64,000 bases of DNA from positions 186,001 to 250,000 of the forward strand of contig NZ_SADV01000006.1 in the NCBI RefSeq assembly GCF_006864135.1, in the 5' to 3' direction. Each line of letters opens with the position of its first letter. Positions within the stretch are counted from its first letter, which is position 1. The DNA is from Lysinibacillus sphaericus. GTDB taxonomy: Bacteria; Bacillota; Bacilli; Bacillales_A; Planococcaceae. Shown here in pieces: positions 33,743 to 43,190 of this stretch. The notes under the pieces are model-generated. The model saw nothing but the letters and a program-made list of their open reading frames with translations, did no database searches and was not told the DNA's origin. Made by a program: the position numbers and the translations under genes.

Positions 33743-34236
33743 GTATGGAATTAAGTTTAGTAGAAAAACAATATTTAGCCGAAGTTCTAAATGAGTTAAA
33801 ACAGTATCGTATCAGCTCAAAAGAAAGAAAGAATATAAAGCAACAGCTTTTAGAGCATATTCAAGAATCTCGTGATAATGGAATTGATAGTATAAATGAT
33901 CTGGGAGATACTACGACATTTATTAAAGATTTTTTAGAAATTAAAGGTATAGATCTTCATTCGGAAATAAAACAAATGCGGAAAAGTCGACCTGGAATAT
34001 CATTAGTTATTGGGTTTTGTACTTTTATTTTTACCTATCTTGCTTGTCAGCTAATACTATCGATGTTTTTGACAGATTCCTTTAATCCTCAAAAGACTAT
34101 TGCAACATTCGATTATAATATTGTTTATCAGATTTCTGATGTTGCTTGGTGGAACTTCTTGCTAATTTCAATCAGTATTTCCACTTCCTCTTTAATATCT
34201 TTACTTGCAATAAAAATTTTCGGAGGAAATAGGTGA
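33739..34236 (+). CDS. HAAS-type/DUF1700-like membrane protein
   Basis: 165 residues. The N-terminal 75 residues are a helical cytosolic domain (VLNELKQYRISSKERKNIKQQLLEHIQE, DLGDTTTFIKDFLE) like the HAAS domain found next to PadR regulators; two membrane segments follow (about 90-112 and 135-158). Function unknown; such proteins are thought to act as membrane partners or signal transducers for the operon. Overlaps padR by four bases and precedes the serine hydrolase gene by seven. Confidence 0.8.
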   Translation: MSMELSLVEKQYLAEVLNELKQYRISSKERKNIKQQLLEHIQESRDNGIDSINDLGDTTTFIKDFLEIKGIDLHSEIKQMRKSRPGISLVIGFCTFIFTYLACQLILSMFLTDSFNPQKTIATFDYNIVYQISDVAWWNFLLISISISTSSLISLLAIKIFGGNR

Positions 34237-34243
34237 AATAACA

Positions 34244-35719
34244 ATGAAAAGAAAACCAATATATAAAGCTATATTAGTTTGTTTATTAGTAATTCCACTT
34301 TATCTATTTCAACTAGTCTCACCAATCTCCACAGAAGCCGCAGAACAAGATGTTAAGAGTACTATAGATAAGTATGTTGGAAACTTTTTAGAAGAGCAGC
34401 GAATTCCAGGGGCATCTATTGCTATTGTTCATAAAAATGATATCTTTTATTCTAAATCGTGGGGTGTAACAGGCGAATCCGAAGAAAAGGTAACTGCTGA
34501 AACTCCATTTGTTGTCGGCTCAATTAGTAAATCACTAACAGGTTTGGCCATCATGAGATTGGTTGATGCAGGCATTATTCAATTAGATGATCCAGTTCAA
34601 AAATATATGCCATGGTTTACCCTAAAAGACAAACAAGCCGCTTCTCAAATAACGATTAAACATTTACTTACGCAAACAAGTGGGATAAGCACTTATTCTG
34701 GCTTAGCTATATCAGACAAGGAATCTAAAGATTTAAGTGCTATAAAGGACAATGTAGAAAGTTTATCGAATGTGAAGCTGACTGCTGCTCCTGGGGAAAA
34801 ACATCAATATAGTAATGCTAACTTTTCTATTCTTGGAGCTCTCATCGAAGAGGTTACCAAACAACCATTTTCTAAATATATGGAGGAACAAGTTTTTTCT
34901 CCATTAGGGATGAAAAATGCAGCCGCTAATAGTAGCATAGCCTATGAAAAAGGATACTTATCTGGCTATCAATCATGGCTTGGTCATCCTGTCAAAAGTG
35001 CAGTCACATTTGATAATGGAGGGACACCCTATGGATATATAACAGCAAGTGCAACAGATATGGTGCAGTACATTAAACTACTTAGTCGCCATGAGCATAA
35101 CAATTTTTTAAGTAAAAATGCGATGAATCTTTATATATCACCGTTTGTTCAAACTAGTAAATATCGATATTACGGCCTTGGTGTACGAATCTCATATCCA
35201 GAATCCAAAGAAGAAATGATATGGCATTCTGGTTCAAATCCTGACGCACGCTCAGAAGTATTTTATCTACCAGAAACCGATTGGGGCGGGGTAATTCTCA
35301 CTAACAAAAGTCATATATTAGAAGAAAAGTCACTTCTTTACTTGAAAGAAGGGATTATCAACATTTTAAATGGAAAAGAGCCCGTTGACGCACCTAAATA
35401 TAAACCTACATCTCAAGTCATAACAATCGCTATTTTATGTTTACTTTTTGTGCTGTTTATTTATCTTCTAATAAAAGTTAAAGCTAAAAATGTGAACAAA
35501 AGAGGCGTGTTGGGTATATTCGGTCTTATACTTTTAGTTTTGGCCATTATCTCCATTCCATTATTAAGCTATAATACAGGAACACCTTGGCACACTATTA
35601 GATATTTTGCCCCTGATATTGCATTTTTGGTTATAGCACTAGTTACCCTTTTAACATTGAATGGCTTATTATATATATATATTTCATTTAAACGACGACA
35701 AAAAAGACAACTTCTCTAA
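34244..35719 (+). CDS. Membrane-anchored serine hydrolase, class C beta-lactamase/PBP-like
   Basis: 491 residues. N-terminal signal sequence or anchor (residues 8-28), then the beta-lactamase/D,D-peptidase fold with catalytic SISK (Ser93, Lys96), YSN near residue 188 and HSG near 327. Three C-terminal membrane segments (about 388-410, 425-447, 460-482) place the enzyme on the outer face. Such chromosomal proteins are usually esterases or D-amino-acid peptidases and rarely true beta-lactamases. Third gene of the PadR operon; AGGTGA precedes the ATG. A terminator overlaps its stop codon. Confidence 0.88.
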   Translation: MKRKPIYKAILVCLLVIPLYLFQLVSPISTEAAEQDVKSTIDKYVGNFLEEQRIPGASIAIVHKNDIFYSKSWGVTGESEEKVTAETPFVVGSISKSLTGLAIMRLVDAGIIQLDDPVQKYMPWFTLKDKQAASQITIKHLLTQTSGISTYSGLAISDKESKDLSAIKDNVESLSNVKLTAAPGEKHQYSNANFSILGALIEEVTKQPFSKYMEEQVFSPLGMKNAAANSSIAYEKGYLSGYQSWLGHPVKSAVTFDNGGTPYGYITASATDMVQYIKLLSRHEHNNFLSKNAMNLYISPFVQTSKYRYYGLGVRISYPESKEEMIWHSGSNPDARSEVFYLPETDWGGVILTNKSHILEEKSLLYLKEGIINILNGKEPVDAPKYKPTSQVITIAILCLLFVLFIYLLIKVKAKNVNKRGVLGIFGLILLVLAIISIPLLSYNTGTPWHTIRYFAPDIAFLVIALVTLLTLNGLLYIYISFKRRQKRQLL

Positions 35720-35735
35720 GTAGGAGTTGTCTTTT
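35702..35735 (+). terminator. Terminator of the PadR operon
   Basis: AAAAGACAACTTCT pairs with AGGAGTTGTCTTTT around a 6-nt loop; the hairpin starts inside the last codons of the serine hydrolase gene. Confidence 0.85.
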
Positions 35736-35767
35736 GTATGCTTGTATGACCACGGAAAAAGCTTCGA

Positions 35768-36331
35768 TTATTCATTGCCCTGACCGTAGCCTGCTTCCGA
35801 GGCCTCAGCGTCTGCTTTCGTAACATGTACCGTACCAAATGGATGGTTAGGAGGAGCGTATATTGAATAAAGCTTTAGTGGTATACTCCCTGTATTTGTG
35901 ACGTTATGCCATGTTCCAGCAGGCACTACTACAGCGTAATTTTCATAGACTTTTCTTTCATAATTTAAATTGTTTTGACTAGGGCCCATTTGAGCAAAAC
36001 CCTCACCCTGTTCAATATATAAAATTTGATCCACATTTGGGTGTACTTCCAAACCGATATTATCACCAACATTAATACTCATTAAAGTAATTTGTGAATT
36101 CTTTCCCGTCCACAGAGTAGTACGATACGTATCGTTTTGCTTAGCTGCATCTTTAAGATTGATGACAAGTGGCTTGGGCCCATAATCTTTTAATACAATA
36201 CTTTCGCCATTGGAAAAACGAGAAGGCTCAGCTCTGTTCGCGTACCCCGTCTGATAAGGAGGTGTCCAATAAACTAGCTGATCTCCATAGTTATACATAG
36301 GCATGTTTCCGTAATAAGGAATGTAGTACAT
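35768..36331 (-). CDS. Cupin-domain protein with Tyr/Pro-rich N-terminus
   Basis: 187 residues from ATG 36331, nine bases after GAGGGG. The first 40 residues are rich in Tyr, Pro and Asn (MYYIPYYGNMPMYNYG), as in spore coat proteins. A single cupin barrel follows: GDNIGLEVHPNVDQILYIEQGEG (motif 1, one His and a Gln instead of the second His) and VVVPAGTWHNVTNTG (motif 2, His). Possible metal-dependent enzyme or a structural spore protein. The odd metal set makes catalysis uncertain. Confidence 0.85.
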   Translation of the reverse strand: MYYIPYYGNMPMYNYGDQLVYWTPPYQTGYANRAEPSRFSNGESIVLKDYGPKPLVINLKDAAKQNDTYRTTLWTGKNSQITLMSINVGDNIGLEVHPNVDQILYIEQGEGFAQMGPSQNNLNYERKVYENYAVVVPAGTWHNVTNTGSIPLKLYSIYAPPNHPFGTVHVTKADAEASEAGYGQGNE

Positions 36332-36431
36332 TTTCTCAATCCCCTCACACATTATAAGGTTATCCTATGCAACTTGTTCCAGAAATGTACGTAAACGTAT
36401 TCCCATCCTTTAGTACGGCTTAGAAATTTTT

Positions 36432-36662
36432 TTACTCAAAGGTATCCTCATCTTGAGCATACTCTAAAATATCTCCTGGTTGGCAATGCAAGACTTTACA
36501 AATTGCATTTAACGTGGAAAAACGTATTGCCTTTACCTTTCCCGTTTTTAAATTCGATAAATTGACAATCGATATATCTACTGCTTCTGCAAGCTCACTT
36601 AATTGCATTTTTCTATCAGCTAATACTCGATCCAATCTTACGATAATCGTCAATTTCTTCAC
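36432..36662 (-). CDS. yozG: Xre-family regulator, YozG-like
   Basis: 76 residues forming one helix-turn-helix domain: VRLDRVLADRKMQLSELAEAVDISIVNLSNLKTGKVKAIRF, then HCQPGDILEY. This small Xre type regularly pairs with DUF2975 membrane proteins, as in B. subtilis yozG/yoaS, and the DUF2975 gene lies three bases upstream. Probably regulates the pair. Confidence 0.85.
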   Translation of the reverse strand: MKKLTIIVRLDRVLADRKMQLSELAEAVDISIVNLSNLKTGKVKAIRFSTLNAICKVLHCQPGDILEYAQDEDTFE

Positions 36663-36665
36663 TTC

Positions 36666-37304
36666 CTATACTGTTGCATCATACTCTTCTTGTAAAAAAG
36701 AGCCATATCTAAATATCCTACCTATTGTCCAAACTATAAAACTACATAGTAGTATGCGCCAATTCATATCAAAAAATTTAAAAGAAACGGATTGAATCCA
36801 TTCAATATTGTCTAATTCATTATTGTTTAAAAACATATGTACTACCGTTGAAACCAAGTATGCTTGAACCGTGTTACTTAAAAAACTTAAAATGAATAAA
36901 CTGCATGCTATTAGCTCTATTCCTTTACTATTTCTAAGAGTAAAGACATCCCCAACAATGACTGATCTAACAAATTTCCATAATGAAATAAAAATTGCCA
37001 TAACAATCAAAGTAAAGATCATCGAGAGTAAAATTAAAACGATTGTTTCACTTTTATCATAAACAAAATTTCTCATTATATCTTTATTTAAAAAAACAGT
37101 TATTCCATTAAATTTAAAAGAAATGTCAATGTTAGAATCTAAAACTAGTTTACTAACTTTCTCTTCAGAGACTGTTAAAGCTACAACTAATAAACCAAAG
37201 AGTAATAAGATACATGATGCTATGATTACTAAAGTAGCTATTAATAATATATTTAATATTCTCAAGCTCATTTTCATATTACGAATTGCTAACGATTGAT
37301 CCAT
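36666..37304 (-). CDS. yoaS: DUF2975 membrane protein, YoaS-like
   Basis: 212 residues from ATG 37304; a GTG at 37319 is in frame but touches the AAGGGG site, so the exact start is uncertain. Four membrane segments (about 15-37, 75-100, 120-142, 175-197) separated by a short outer loop. The central FVRSVIVGDVFTLRNSKGIELIACS segment is typical of DUF2975. Function unknown. First gene of a two-gene operon with the Xre regulator. Confidence 0.82.
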   Translation of the reverse strand: MDQSLAIRNMKMSLRILNILLIATLVIIASCILLLFGLLVVALTVSEEKVSKLVLDSNIDISFKFNGITVFLNKDIMRNFVYDKSETIVLILLSMIFTLIVMAIFISLWKFVRSVIVGDVFTLRNSKGIELIACSLFILSFLSNTVQAYLVSTVVHMFLNNNELDNIEWIQSVSFKFFDMNWRILLCSFIVWTIGRIFRYGSFLQEEYDATV

Positions 37305-37681
37305 AACTGCTACTAACACCCCTTATTTTTGTTCTTTATTTTTATTCCTTCCCCCAATTATTATAGGATATATTATTTCACACCCCCGTTTAACTAGCCC
37401 TAACTTCAAACTTTAAGTTCGGATATAGTATATATATTATAAGCTGATTTCAGCATGATTCCACATAACTATTTAACTTCTTTCAGCGGGCAATTATGCT
37501 AAAGGTATAATTAATTAGCAGCTTCATGAACTATTTTTTAAATTCGACTTTTTCTCTAATAAAGGACATACTAACAAGTATAGATTTATCATAAACGAAC
37601 ATTCCAAAAAGTATATAAAATGTCTAGAGCTTGATATAGTATGTATTTAGGAAAAAATCAATTTGTTTTGGTGGTGTATAT
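37305..37681. other. Non-coding interval with an inverted type B repeat
   Basis: The short element at 37472-37515 reads TTTAACTTCTTTCAGCGGG...CAATTATGCTAAAGG, a reversed and shrunken type B repeat. The rest is AT-rich promoter sequence for yoaS and the YitT-type gene; no gene seen. Confidence 0.55.
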
Positions 37682-38521
37682 ATGAAGAAGTTCATGATGG
37701 ATTTTTTAATGATTACGATCGGGGCGTTGCTTTTTGCACTGGCTGTAAACTTATTTGTTATACCTAATGATTTAGGTGAAGGTGGCGTAACAGGTTTAAC
37801 AATCATTGCCTATTATTTGTTTGGATGGTCGCCAAGTATTGTGAGCTTTTTGCTTAACGCAGCTTTATTAGTAGTTGGCTATAAATTTTTAAGTAGGCAA
37901 ACGACTATTTATACGATTATTGCAGTATCCCTCCATTCACTGTTTTTACATTTAACAGAATCGTGGTCGATTTCTTCGAATGAAATTATTGTGAACGCTA
38001 TTTTTGGCGGGGTGTTTGCTGGAGTTGGTATAGGCTTAATTATAAGAGTTGGTGGAACAACAGCAGGTTCAACAATCTTAGCTAGAATGACGAACAAATA
38101 TTTAGGCTGGAGTATTAGTTACGGTTTATTGTTTTTTGATTTAATAGTTGCTTTTTCATCTTACTTTATTATCGGAGCAGAAGCATTAATGCTTACTGTC
38201 ATTATGCTTTATGTCGGAACAAAGGTAATGGAGTTTGTTATTGAAGGTGTAAATCCGAAAAAGGCAGTTACGATTATTTCGAAAAAGCCAGAGGAGATTG
38301 CCAGTCATGTGAATGGCTTTATGAACCGAGGCGTGACAGTTCTATCAGGCCATGGCTATTACACGAAGGAACAAAAAGAGATTCTGTATATTGTTATTAG
38401 TAAACAGGAAGTTGTAAAGCTAAAGAAAATCGTCAAAGAAATAGACACGGATGCTTTTATTGCTATTCATGATGTACGAGATGTTTTTGGACATGGATTT
38501 ATTGAATTATCTAAGGCGTAA
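37682..38521 (+). CDS. YitT-family membrane protein (DUF161 + DUF2179)
   Basis: 279 residues. Five to six membrane segments in the first 190 residues, including ALAVNLFVIPNDLGEGGVTGL and GVGIGLIIRVGGTTAGSTILAR, then a cytosolic DUF2179 domain (GVTVLSGHGYYTKEQKEILYIVI). The family is widespread in Bacillota and its transported substrate is unknown. GGTGGTG precedes ATG 37682. Single gene with a terminator. Confidence 0.9.
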   Translation: MKKFMMDFLMITIGALLFALAVNLFVIPNDLGEGGVTGLTIIAYYLFGWSPSIVSFLLNAALLVVGYKFLSRQTTIYTIIAVSLHSLFLHLTESWSISSNEIIVNAIFGGVFAGVGIGLIIRVGGTTAGSTILARMTNKYLGWSISYGLLFFDLIVAFSSYFIIGAEALMLTVIMLYVGTKVMEFVIEGVNPKKAVTIISKKPEEIASHVNGFMNRGVTVLSGHGYYTKEQKEILYIVISKQEVVKLKKIVKEIDTDAFIAIHDVRDVFGHGFIELSKA

Positions 38522-38532
38522 TTAAGAAACTG

Positions 38533-38597
38533 AGAAAACACCTTTTGTTGAAAATGAGGATTATCCCTTTAAAAATCAACATAGAGGTGTTTTTCTA
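38533..38597 (+). terminator. Terminator of the YitT-type gene
   Basis: GAAAACACCTTTTGTTG and CAACATAGAGGTGTTTTTC form an interrupted stem around a long loop, followed by TATTG. Confidence 0.65.
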
Positions 38598-38613
38598 TTG
38601 ACTATTTATACTA

Positions 38614-38650
38614 ATCCCCACGGAGTCGCCCAGCCTCTACCCCTGATGAA
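38614..38650. repeat. Type A repeat fragment
   Basis: CGGAGTCGCCCAGCC followed by CCTGATGAAC matches the right arm of the type A element. Lies between convergent genes. Confidence 0.5.
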
Positions 38651-38654
38651 CCCT

Positions 38655-39563
38655 TTATCCCCTAACCTGTAAGGAAATTTCAATAATCCTATCTAAAAGT
38701 TTTGTATAGGTAATTCCTGCCGACGATGCGCTTTTTGGGAGTAAGCTGTTCTTTGTCATCCCTGGCAAGGTGTTAACCTCCATGACATATGGGATTCCAT
38801 CCTTGATCATCATATCGATTCTGGCGTAAACATCACACTTTAATGCTCTATAGCAAGCTTTTGCTGCCTCGGTAACTCGTTCATGTACGGCAGGTGGAAG
38901 CTCTACAATTTCCTCTATCGTAGCAGCATCCTCATATTTCGCCTTATAGTCAAAGAACTGCGCTGTATGTTGAATCGAAATAATCGGTAATAGCTCCCCG
39001 TCCAAAATGGAGCATGTTATTTCTTCACCTTCTATATATTTTTCAATAATGATTTCAGCATCCCATTTGAATACTTCCTCAATGGAAGTGAGTAAAGAAT
39101 TTTTATCATAAACTATTTTCACCCCTACACTGGAGCCACCCGAATTAGGTTTAACGACGAACGGATAGCCCATCTTATCTAATTCATCAAACTGAAGCTC
39201 CTCGATATTCGAAAGATGGAGCCAATCCGGTGTTTCAATGCCTTCATGACGTAGAATTTTTTTCGAAATGTTTTTATCCATACACATACTGCTTGAAAGT
39301 ATTCCACTCCCCGTATACTTAACGCCCATAGCCTCTAGTACACCTTGAATCGTACCATCCTCTCCAAATTTGCCATGTAGTGCTAATAAAGCAATATCAA
39401 TATCTCTCACCTTTTCAATAAGCTCCGACGTGTTATGTTCATTTAGTTTAATAGCAACCACTTCGTATTTACTCGTATCTATATGAGCGATCATTTCTTT
39501 CCCTGTCATAATAGAGACCTGCTTCTCCGAGGAAACGCCCCCCATAATAACGCCAATTTTCAT
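38655..39563 (-). CDS. ddl: D-alanine--D-alanine ligase
   Basis: 302 residues, the short DdlB-like length. ATP-grasp enzyme with MGGVSSEKQVS at the start, LHGKFGEDGTIQG, KPNSGGSSVGV, EKYIEGEEITC and VMEVNTLPGMT, all the expected active-site segments. Joins two D-Ala residues for peptidoglycan precursor synthesis in the cytosol. The gene starts four bases after a MocR regulator gene, and its ribosome site GGGAG lies inside the end of that gene. A second, longer Ddl may exist elsewhere in the genome; not visible here. Confidence 0.93.
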   Translation of the reverse strand: MKIGVIMGGVSSEKQVSIMTGKEMIAHIDTSKYEVVAIKLNEHNTSELIEKVRDIDIALLALHGKFGEDGTIQGVLEAMGVKYTGSGILSSSMCMDKNISKKILRHEGIETPDWLHLSNIEELQFDELDKMGYPFVVKPNSGGSSVGVKIVYDKNSLLTSIEEVFKWDAEIIIEKYIEGEEITCSILDGELLPIISIQHTAQFFDYKAKYEDAATIEEIVELPPAVHERVTEAAKACYRALKCDVYARIDMMIKDGIPYVMEVNTLPGMTKNSLLPKSASSAGITYTKLLDRIIEISLQVRG

Positions 39564-39567
39564 ATGT

Positions 39568-41016
39568 TCAACTCCCTATTTCATTTTTTAAGGTATCACC
39601 AATAATCTTAATACCACGCACAATATCCTCTTCTCTTAGCCGAGAAAACCCTAATCGAAATGTGTTACTGCCCTCACCATTGCTGTAAAAAACGTCACCA
39701 GGATAAAAAACAACTCCCCTTTGATAGCACTTCTTCAATAGTGTACGAGCATCCATTCCTTCTTCTAACTCAATAAAGAGATGCAGTCCACCATCTCCTG
39801 TCATTCTTTTAAAAGGAATGTATTGATGGCAAGCTTGACGGGCTATTTCATACTTTTTCTTATATACAAACTTAGCCTTTTTTAAATATTTTTCAAAATA
39901 ACCATCCTGTAAATATTGATAAAGCACAGCCTGATCTAGTGTCGAAGTATGAATAGTACGTGCTCTTTTCATACTTTCTAAACAGTGGATGAGTTCCTTA
40001 TCAGCTAATATCCACCCGACACGTAAGCCTGGAAAAAGAATTTTAGAAAAGCTACTAATATAAATAACATTGTTGCCCTCACCGATAAAAGTCATTAGCG
40101 GTGCTAAATGCGAGCCTGAATAACGTAATTCCTCATTAAAACCATCCTCCACAATTGGAATTTGATATTGTGAAAAAAGCCTAATAATTTCAGCTCTTTT
40201 TTCAGAGGATGTCACAATACCTGTCGGATTATGATAGGACGGGATTAAGTAAGCAAAATCAAATTCCTTTTCCGATAAGCTTTTCTTAACTTGTTCAATA
40301 TCGATACCGTCATCCTTCATGTCGATTCCGTGTATGTCAAATCCGTGTAGACGAAAAAGCTTTAATGCCGCATGGTGAGTAGGGTTTTCACAAATAACAC
40401 GTCCAGATTTTTTCGCTAAGGAAGATAATAAAATATCTAAGCCCTCGGTAAAACCATTCGTAATCAAAATATCCTTATTGGAAATATCTACACCCTTCAT
40501 TTCCATATAGTGAAGAAGGTACTCAATTAAAGGTTTATAGCCCTTTGCATACCCGTAATTCAAAACGATATCTCCTTCAAGGGACATCCGAGTCAGAAAA
40601 GCTCTTTTAAAATTTTCAACATCAAAAAGCTTCTCATCGGGAGAAACACTATTGAAGGAAATCATTCCTTTTTCCCAATGAATATCTTGCTTCATTAAAT
40701 CTAGCTCATCAGCTAACAAGGTAACGTTATTCAGTCTCTCCTTCCAATTAAATTCGACAGATGCAGCTTTCAACGTTTCGACTTTCCCTACAAAATTACC
40801 TCTTCCTTTCACTGCATAGATCATGCCCTCTTGCTCTAAATCTGCATATGCATTTAGTACCGTATTTCTACTAATCGATAATAATTTACTAAGTTCACGG
40901 GTAGATGGAAGCTTTTGATGCTCCAGCAAGTGTCCCTTCATAATCATTTCTTTTAAATAGTCTTTTAATTGGCTATAAACTGGACGATTACCTATAAGCT
41001 TAAAATCATTAAACAC
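39568..41016 (-). CDS. MocR/GabR-type PLP regulator next to ddl (DdlR-like)
   Basis: 482 residues. GntR winged helix at about 10-75 (PVYSQLKDYLKEMIMKGHL, LPSTRELSKLLSISRNTV, GRGNFVG), a linker, then the aminotransferase-like domain with NYGYAKGYKPL, SYHNPTG, PIVEDGF and PLP-lysine SFSKILFPGLRVG. MocR proteins often control their neighbour; a MocR regulator of ddl (DdlR) is known in Brevibacillus brevis. Here regulator and ddl are co-directional and almost touching. Control of ddl in response to PLP and D-alanine is a reasonable inference. Confidence 0.9.
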   Translation of the reverse strand: MFNDFKLIGNRPVYSQLKDYLKEMIMKGHLLEHQKLPSTRELSKLLSISRNTVLNAYADLEQEGMIYAVKGRGNFVGKVETLKAASVEFNWKERLNNVTLLADELDLMKQDIHWEKGMISFNSVSPDEKLFDVENFKRAFLTRMSLEGDIVLNYGYAKGYKPLIEYLLHYMEMKGVDISNKDILITNGFTEGLDILLSSLAKKSGRVICENPTHHAALKLFRLHGFDIHGIDMKDDGIDIEQVKKSLSEKEFDFAYLIPSYHNPTGIVTSSEKRAEIIRLFSQYQIPIVEDGFNEELRYSGSHLAPLMTFIGEGNNVIYISSFSKILFPGLRVGWILADKELIHCLESMKRARTIHTSTLDQAVLYQYLQDGYFEKYLKKAKFVYKKKYEIARQACHQYIPFKRMTGDGGLHLFIELEEGMDARTLLKKCYQRGVVFYPGDVFYSNGEGSNTFRLGFSRLREEDIVRGIKIIGDTLKNEIGS

Positions 41017-41260
41017 TTCCTTGACCCCCTTGCTTTATTTTTACATAACTGTTTCTAACTCAAAAGGTCCACAGTATAGGGATTTTCCCTTCCTTGTGGT
41101 ATGGTCTGATTCAAAAAATGCAACCCTTCAAAACGAAGAATTGCACCTATAAAAGGCTAATAAAAATACATTTTGAAGTCCTTTCTATCAGCTCGTTCTT
41201 TAAGAACTATCGTATTTATTTCTAGGAATAATTGAAAGGGCTAGCCTCTCTTACCTCCTC

Positions 41261-41974
41261 CTATTCCTTTTTAAATAAACCTACTAAAAACCCTTCTAGA
41301 CCAAAATATTGGTGTTCATCAGATAGGGCTTTCATTTTCCGTATTTCTATATCTTCTAATGATTGAAATATTTCTTTCAGTTGATGTTCGGTATATCCTA
41401 ATCCGCCTTCTAAGCTACGTTTTATATATACTTCTTCATCCGAGATGGCTGAGCCACCATATGTACCATGTTCCTCAAATGAGCATAAAGCAAAATAACC
41501 ATTGGGCTTTAATAGTGTATGAATCAATTCAATATACGTCACACGACGATGAGGTGCTATATGATGAAAACAACCTGAATCATAAATAAAATCAAAGCTC
41601 TCTTCTTGTAGATTCAGTTCAAAAATATTAGCGCAAATGAAATCTACATTGACGTCTGCTTCATCAACCCTTTTTTGTGCCCACTGCAATGCATGATCCG
41701 ATAAGTCGACTCCAACAACTGAACAGCCTTGTTTTGCTAAGTAAATAGCATTTCGTCCTGCACCACAACCTAACTCTAAAACACTATTTGGTCGAATCAT
41801 CTTTTTTTCAAAATAGCTTACTAGATTTTCATCAGGTTTATTAACAAAAAAAGGTACCTTTTTAAATGTTTGATCATAAAATCCATCCCAAAATCCTTGC
41901 GGTTCACGTAATAAATTATCTAATACTCCTAGCAATTGTTGATTTGATTTGCATTTTACGCCTCCATTTTGCAT
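41261..41974 (-). CDS. Class I SAM-dependent methyltransferase
   Basis: 237 residues with Rossmann-fold methyltransferase motifs: VLELGCGAGRNAIYLA (motif I), VVGVDLSDHAL (post I), FDFIYDSGCFHHI (motif II/III) and LLKPNGYFALCSF. It resembles TehB-like small-molecule methyltransferases with substrate undetermined. The ATG has only a weak ribosome site (TTTTGGAT); a GGAGG lies 10 bp into the gene without a good in-frame start after it. Single gene. Confidence 0.85.
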   Translation of the reverse strand: MQNGGVKCKSNQQLLGVLDNLLREPQGFWDGFYDQTFKKVPFFVNKPDENLVSYFEKKMIRPNSVLELGCGAGRNAIYLAKQGCSVVGVDLSDHALQWAQKRVDEADVNVDFICANIFELNLQEESFDFIYDSGCFHHIAPHRRVTYIELIHTLLKPNGYFALCSFEEHGTYGGSAISDEEVYIKRSLEGGLGYTEHQLKEIFQSLEDIEIRKMKALSDEHQYFGLEGFLVGLFKKE

Positions 41975-42284
41975 TTATCCAAAAACTAAATATTCTATAT
42001 TTTCATTATATGGGATAACCCTCCAAGGATGTTAGCCATCTTTCTTCCGAATATAGATAACTATCTCTCCTTCTATTAGTTTTGACACTTCCTAATGTTC
42101 ATTGAAATACAAAATGTTACACTTGAAATGGCTAGTATTTTTCACGCTACTTATCGTAAATGGCTCACCGTGCGTCAACAAAAACAAAGGACTAAACGGC
42201 TTAAGCCCATAATTATTTCCACTGTCTGCTTGTAAGGGAGCAATTCATATTTGGTTCCTGAATAGCAAAGGAAGGAGTTATCTA
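41975..42284. other. Divergent promoter interval
   Basis: About 310 bp between the methyltransferase gene and the regulator/ATPase operon. AT-rich, no gene or clear operator recognised. AAGGAAGGAG at 42268-42280 is the ribosome site of the next gene. Confidence 0.5.
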
Positions 42285-43190
42285 ATGAACTTAAATCTCA
42301 AAGCATTGTTTTCTACTTACCGTCATTATCGAACAAAGCCAACGGAGTTAATGTATGACTTTTTTTATTTCTACCATCGACAAGCAAATGCATGGTTTTC
42401 TGTTTCAAAGCAAGAGATTTCACAGCGTGACTACCAATGGCTCACTGTTTTTTATACGGAGATCACTTCTACAATATCTCAACCATCAGAAATCTGGTAT
42501 GAATTTTTATATTTGAACGGTGACATACCATCTAAATTATCATTTAGCAAAGCTCGCGTTATTCAGCTCATTTTTTTAAATGATAATCCTCCTGCTGAAG
42601 AGTTAAAAGAAGCTACTTTAAACTTTTTCCAGCAAGATACGGTAGTACTTCAGGTTGCCACAAATCGCTTTCTATTAATTGAGGCGATGGATCATTCGAT
42701 TAATAAAAAGGAAGATTTCATCGCACTTATTCGTACAATTGAAACAGATTTTTTCGTTCAAATTCATTTGTATCAAGGCGAAACTTATGAAATAAATAAG
42801 CAATTCCCAAGTAAGTTCCAACGGGAAGCTCAATGGTTTGAGGAATGCTTACATTATAAAAATGCTGAACAGTTTTATTCATTTGAAACGATTTTTCCTA
42901 TTTTATTAACGCAACAAATGCCTGCTTCCATATGGCAATTTATAGAAGAACAAATTTTAATACCTTTGCAGTCTGATATGGAGTTACTTGATACAGTCAG
43001 GACATTTTACGAATGTGGGTTAAATATTTCTTTGACATCAAAGAAACTACATATTCATCGTAATACGCTTAATTACCGTTTAGCAAAATTTCAAGAAACA
43101 ACAAATATTTCTACAAAAAATCTAGACGGTGCTATACTCGTCTATATTGCTAGCTTTCTTCGATCAAAATTACAAAATGCACAAAAATAA
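42285..43190 (+). CDS. PucR/CdaR-type regulator upstream of msmX (YxkF-like)
   Basis: 301 residues. The C-terminus is the PucR-type helix-turn-helix: TVRTFYECGLNISLTSKKLHIHRNTLNYRLAKFQE. The rest is an unassigned sensory region. B. subtilis has a comparable gene (yxkF) beside msmX, and the MsmX-type ATPase gene follows here after 85 bp, so it probably regulates ATPase expression or sugar uptake. No signal peptide or membrane segment. Confidence 0.8.
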   Translation: MNLNLKALFSTYRHYRTKPTELMYDFFYFYHRQANAWFSVSKQEISQRDYQWLTVFYTEITSTISQPSEIWYEFLYLNGDIPSKLSFSKARVIQLIFLNDNPPAEELKEATLNFFQQDTVVLQVATNRFLLIEAMDHSINKKEDFIALIRTIETDFFVQIHLYQGETYEINKQFPSKFQREAQWFEECLHYKNAEQFYSFETIFPILLTQQMPASIWQFIEEQILIPLQSDMELLDTVRTFYECGLNISLTSKKLHIHRNTLNYRLAKFQETTNISTKNLDGAILVYIASFLRSKLQNAQK

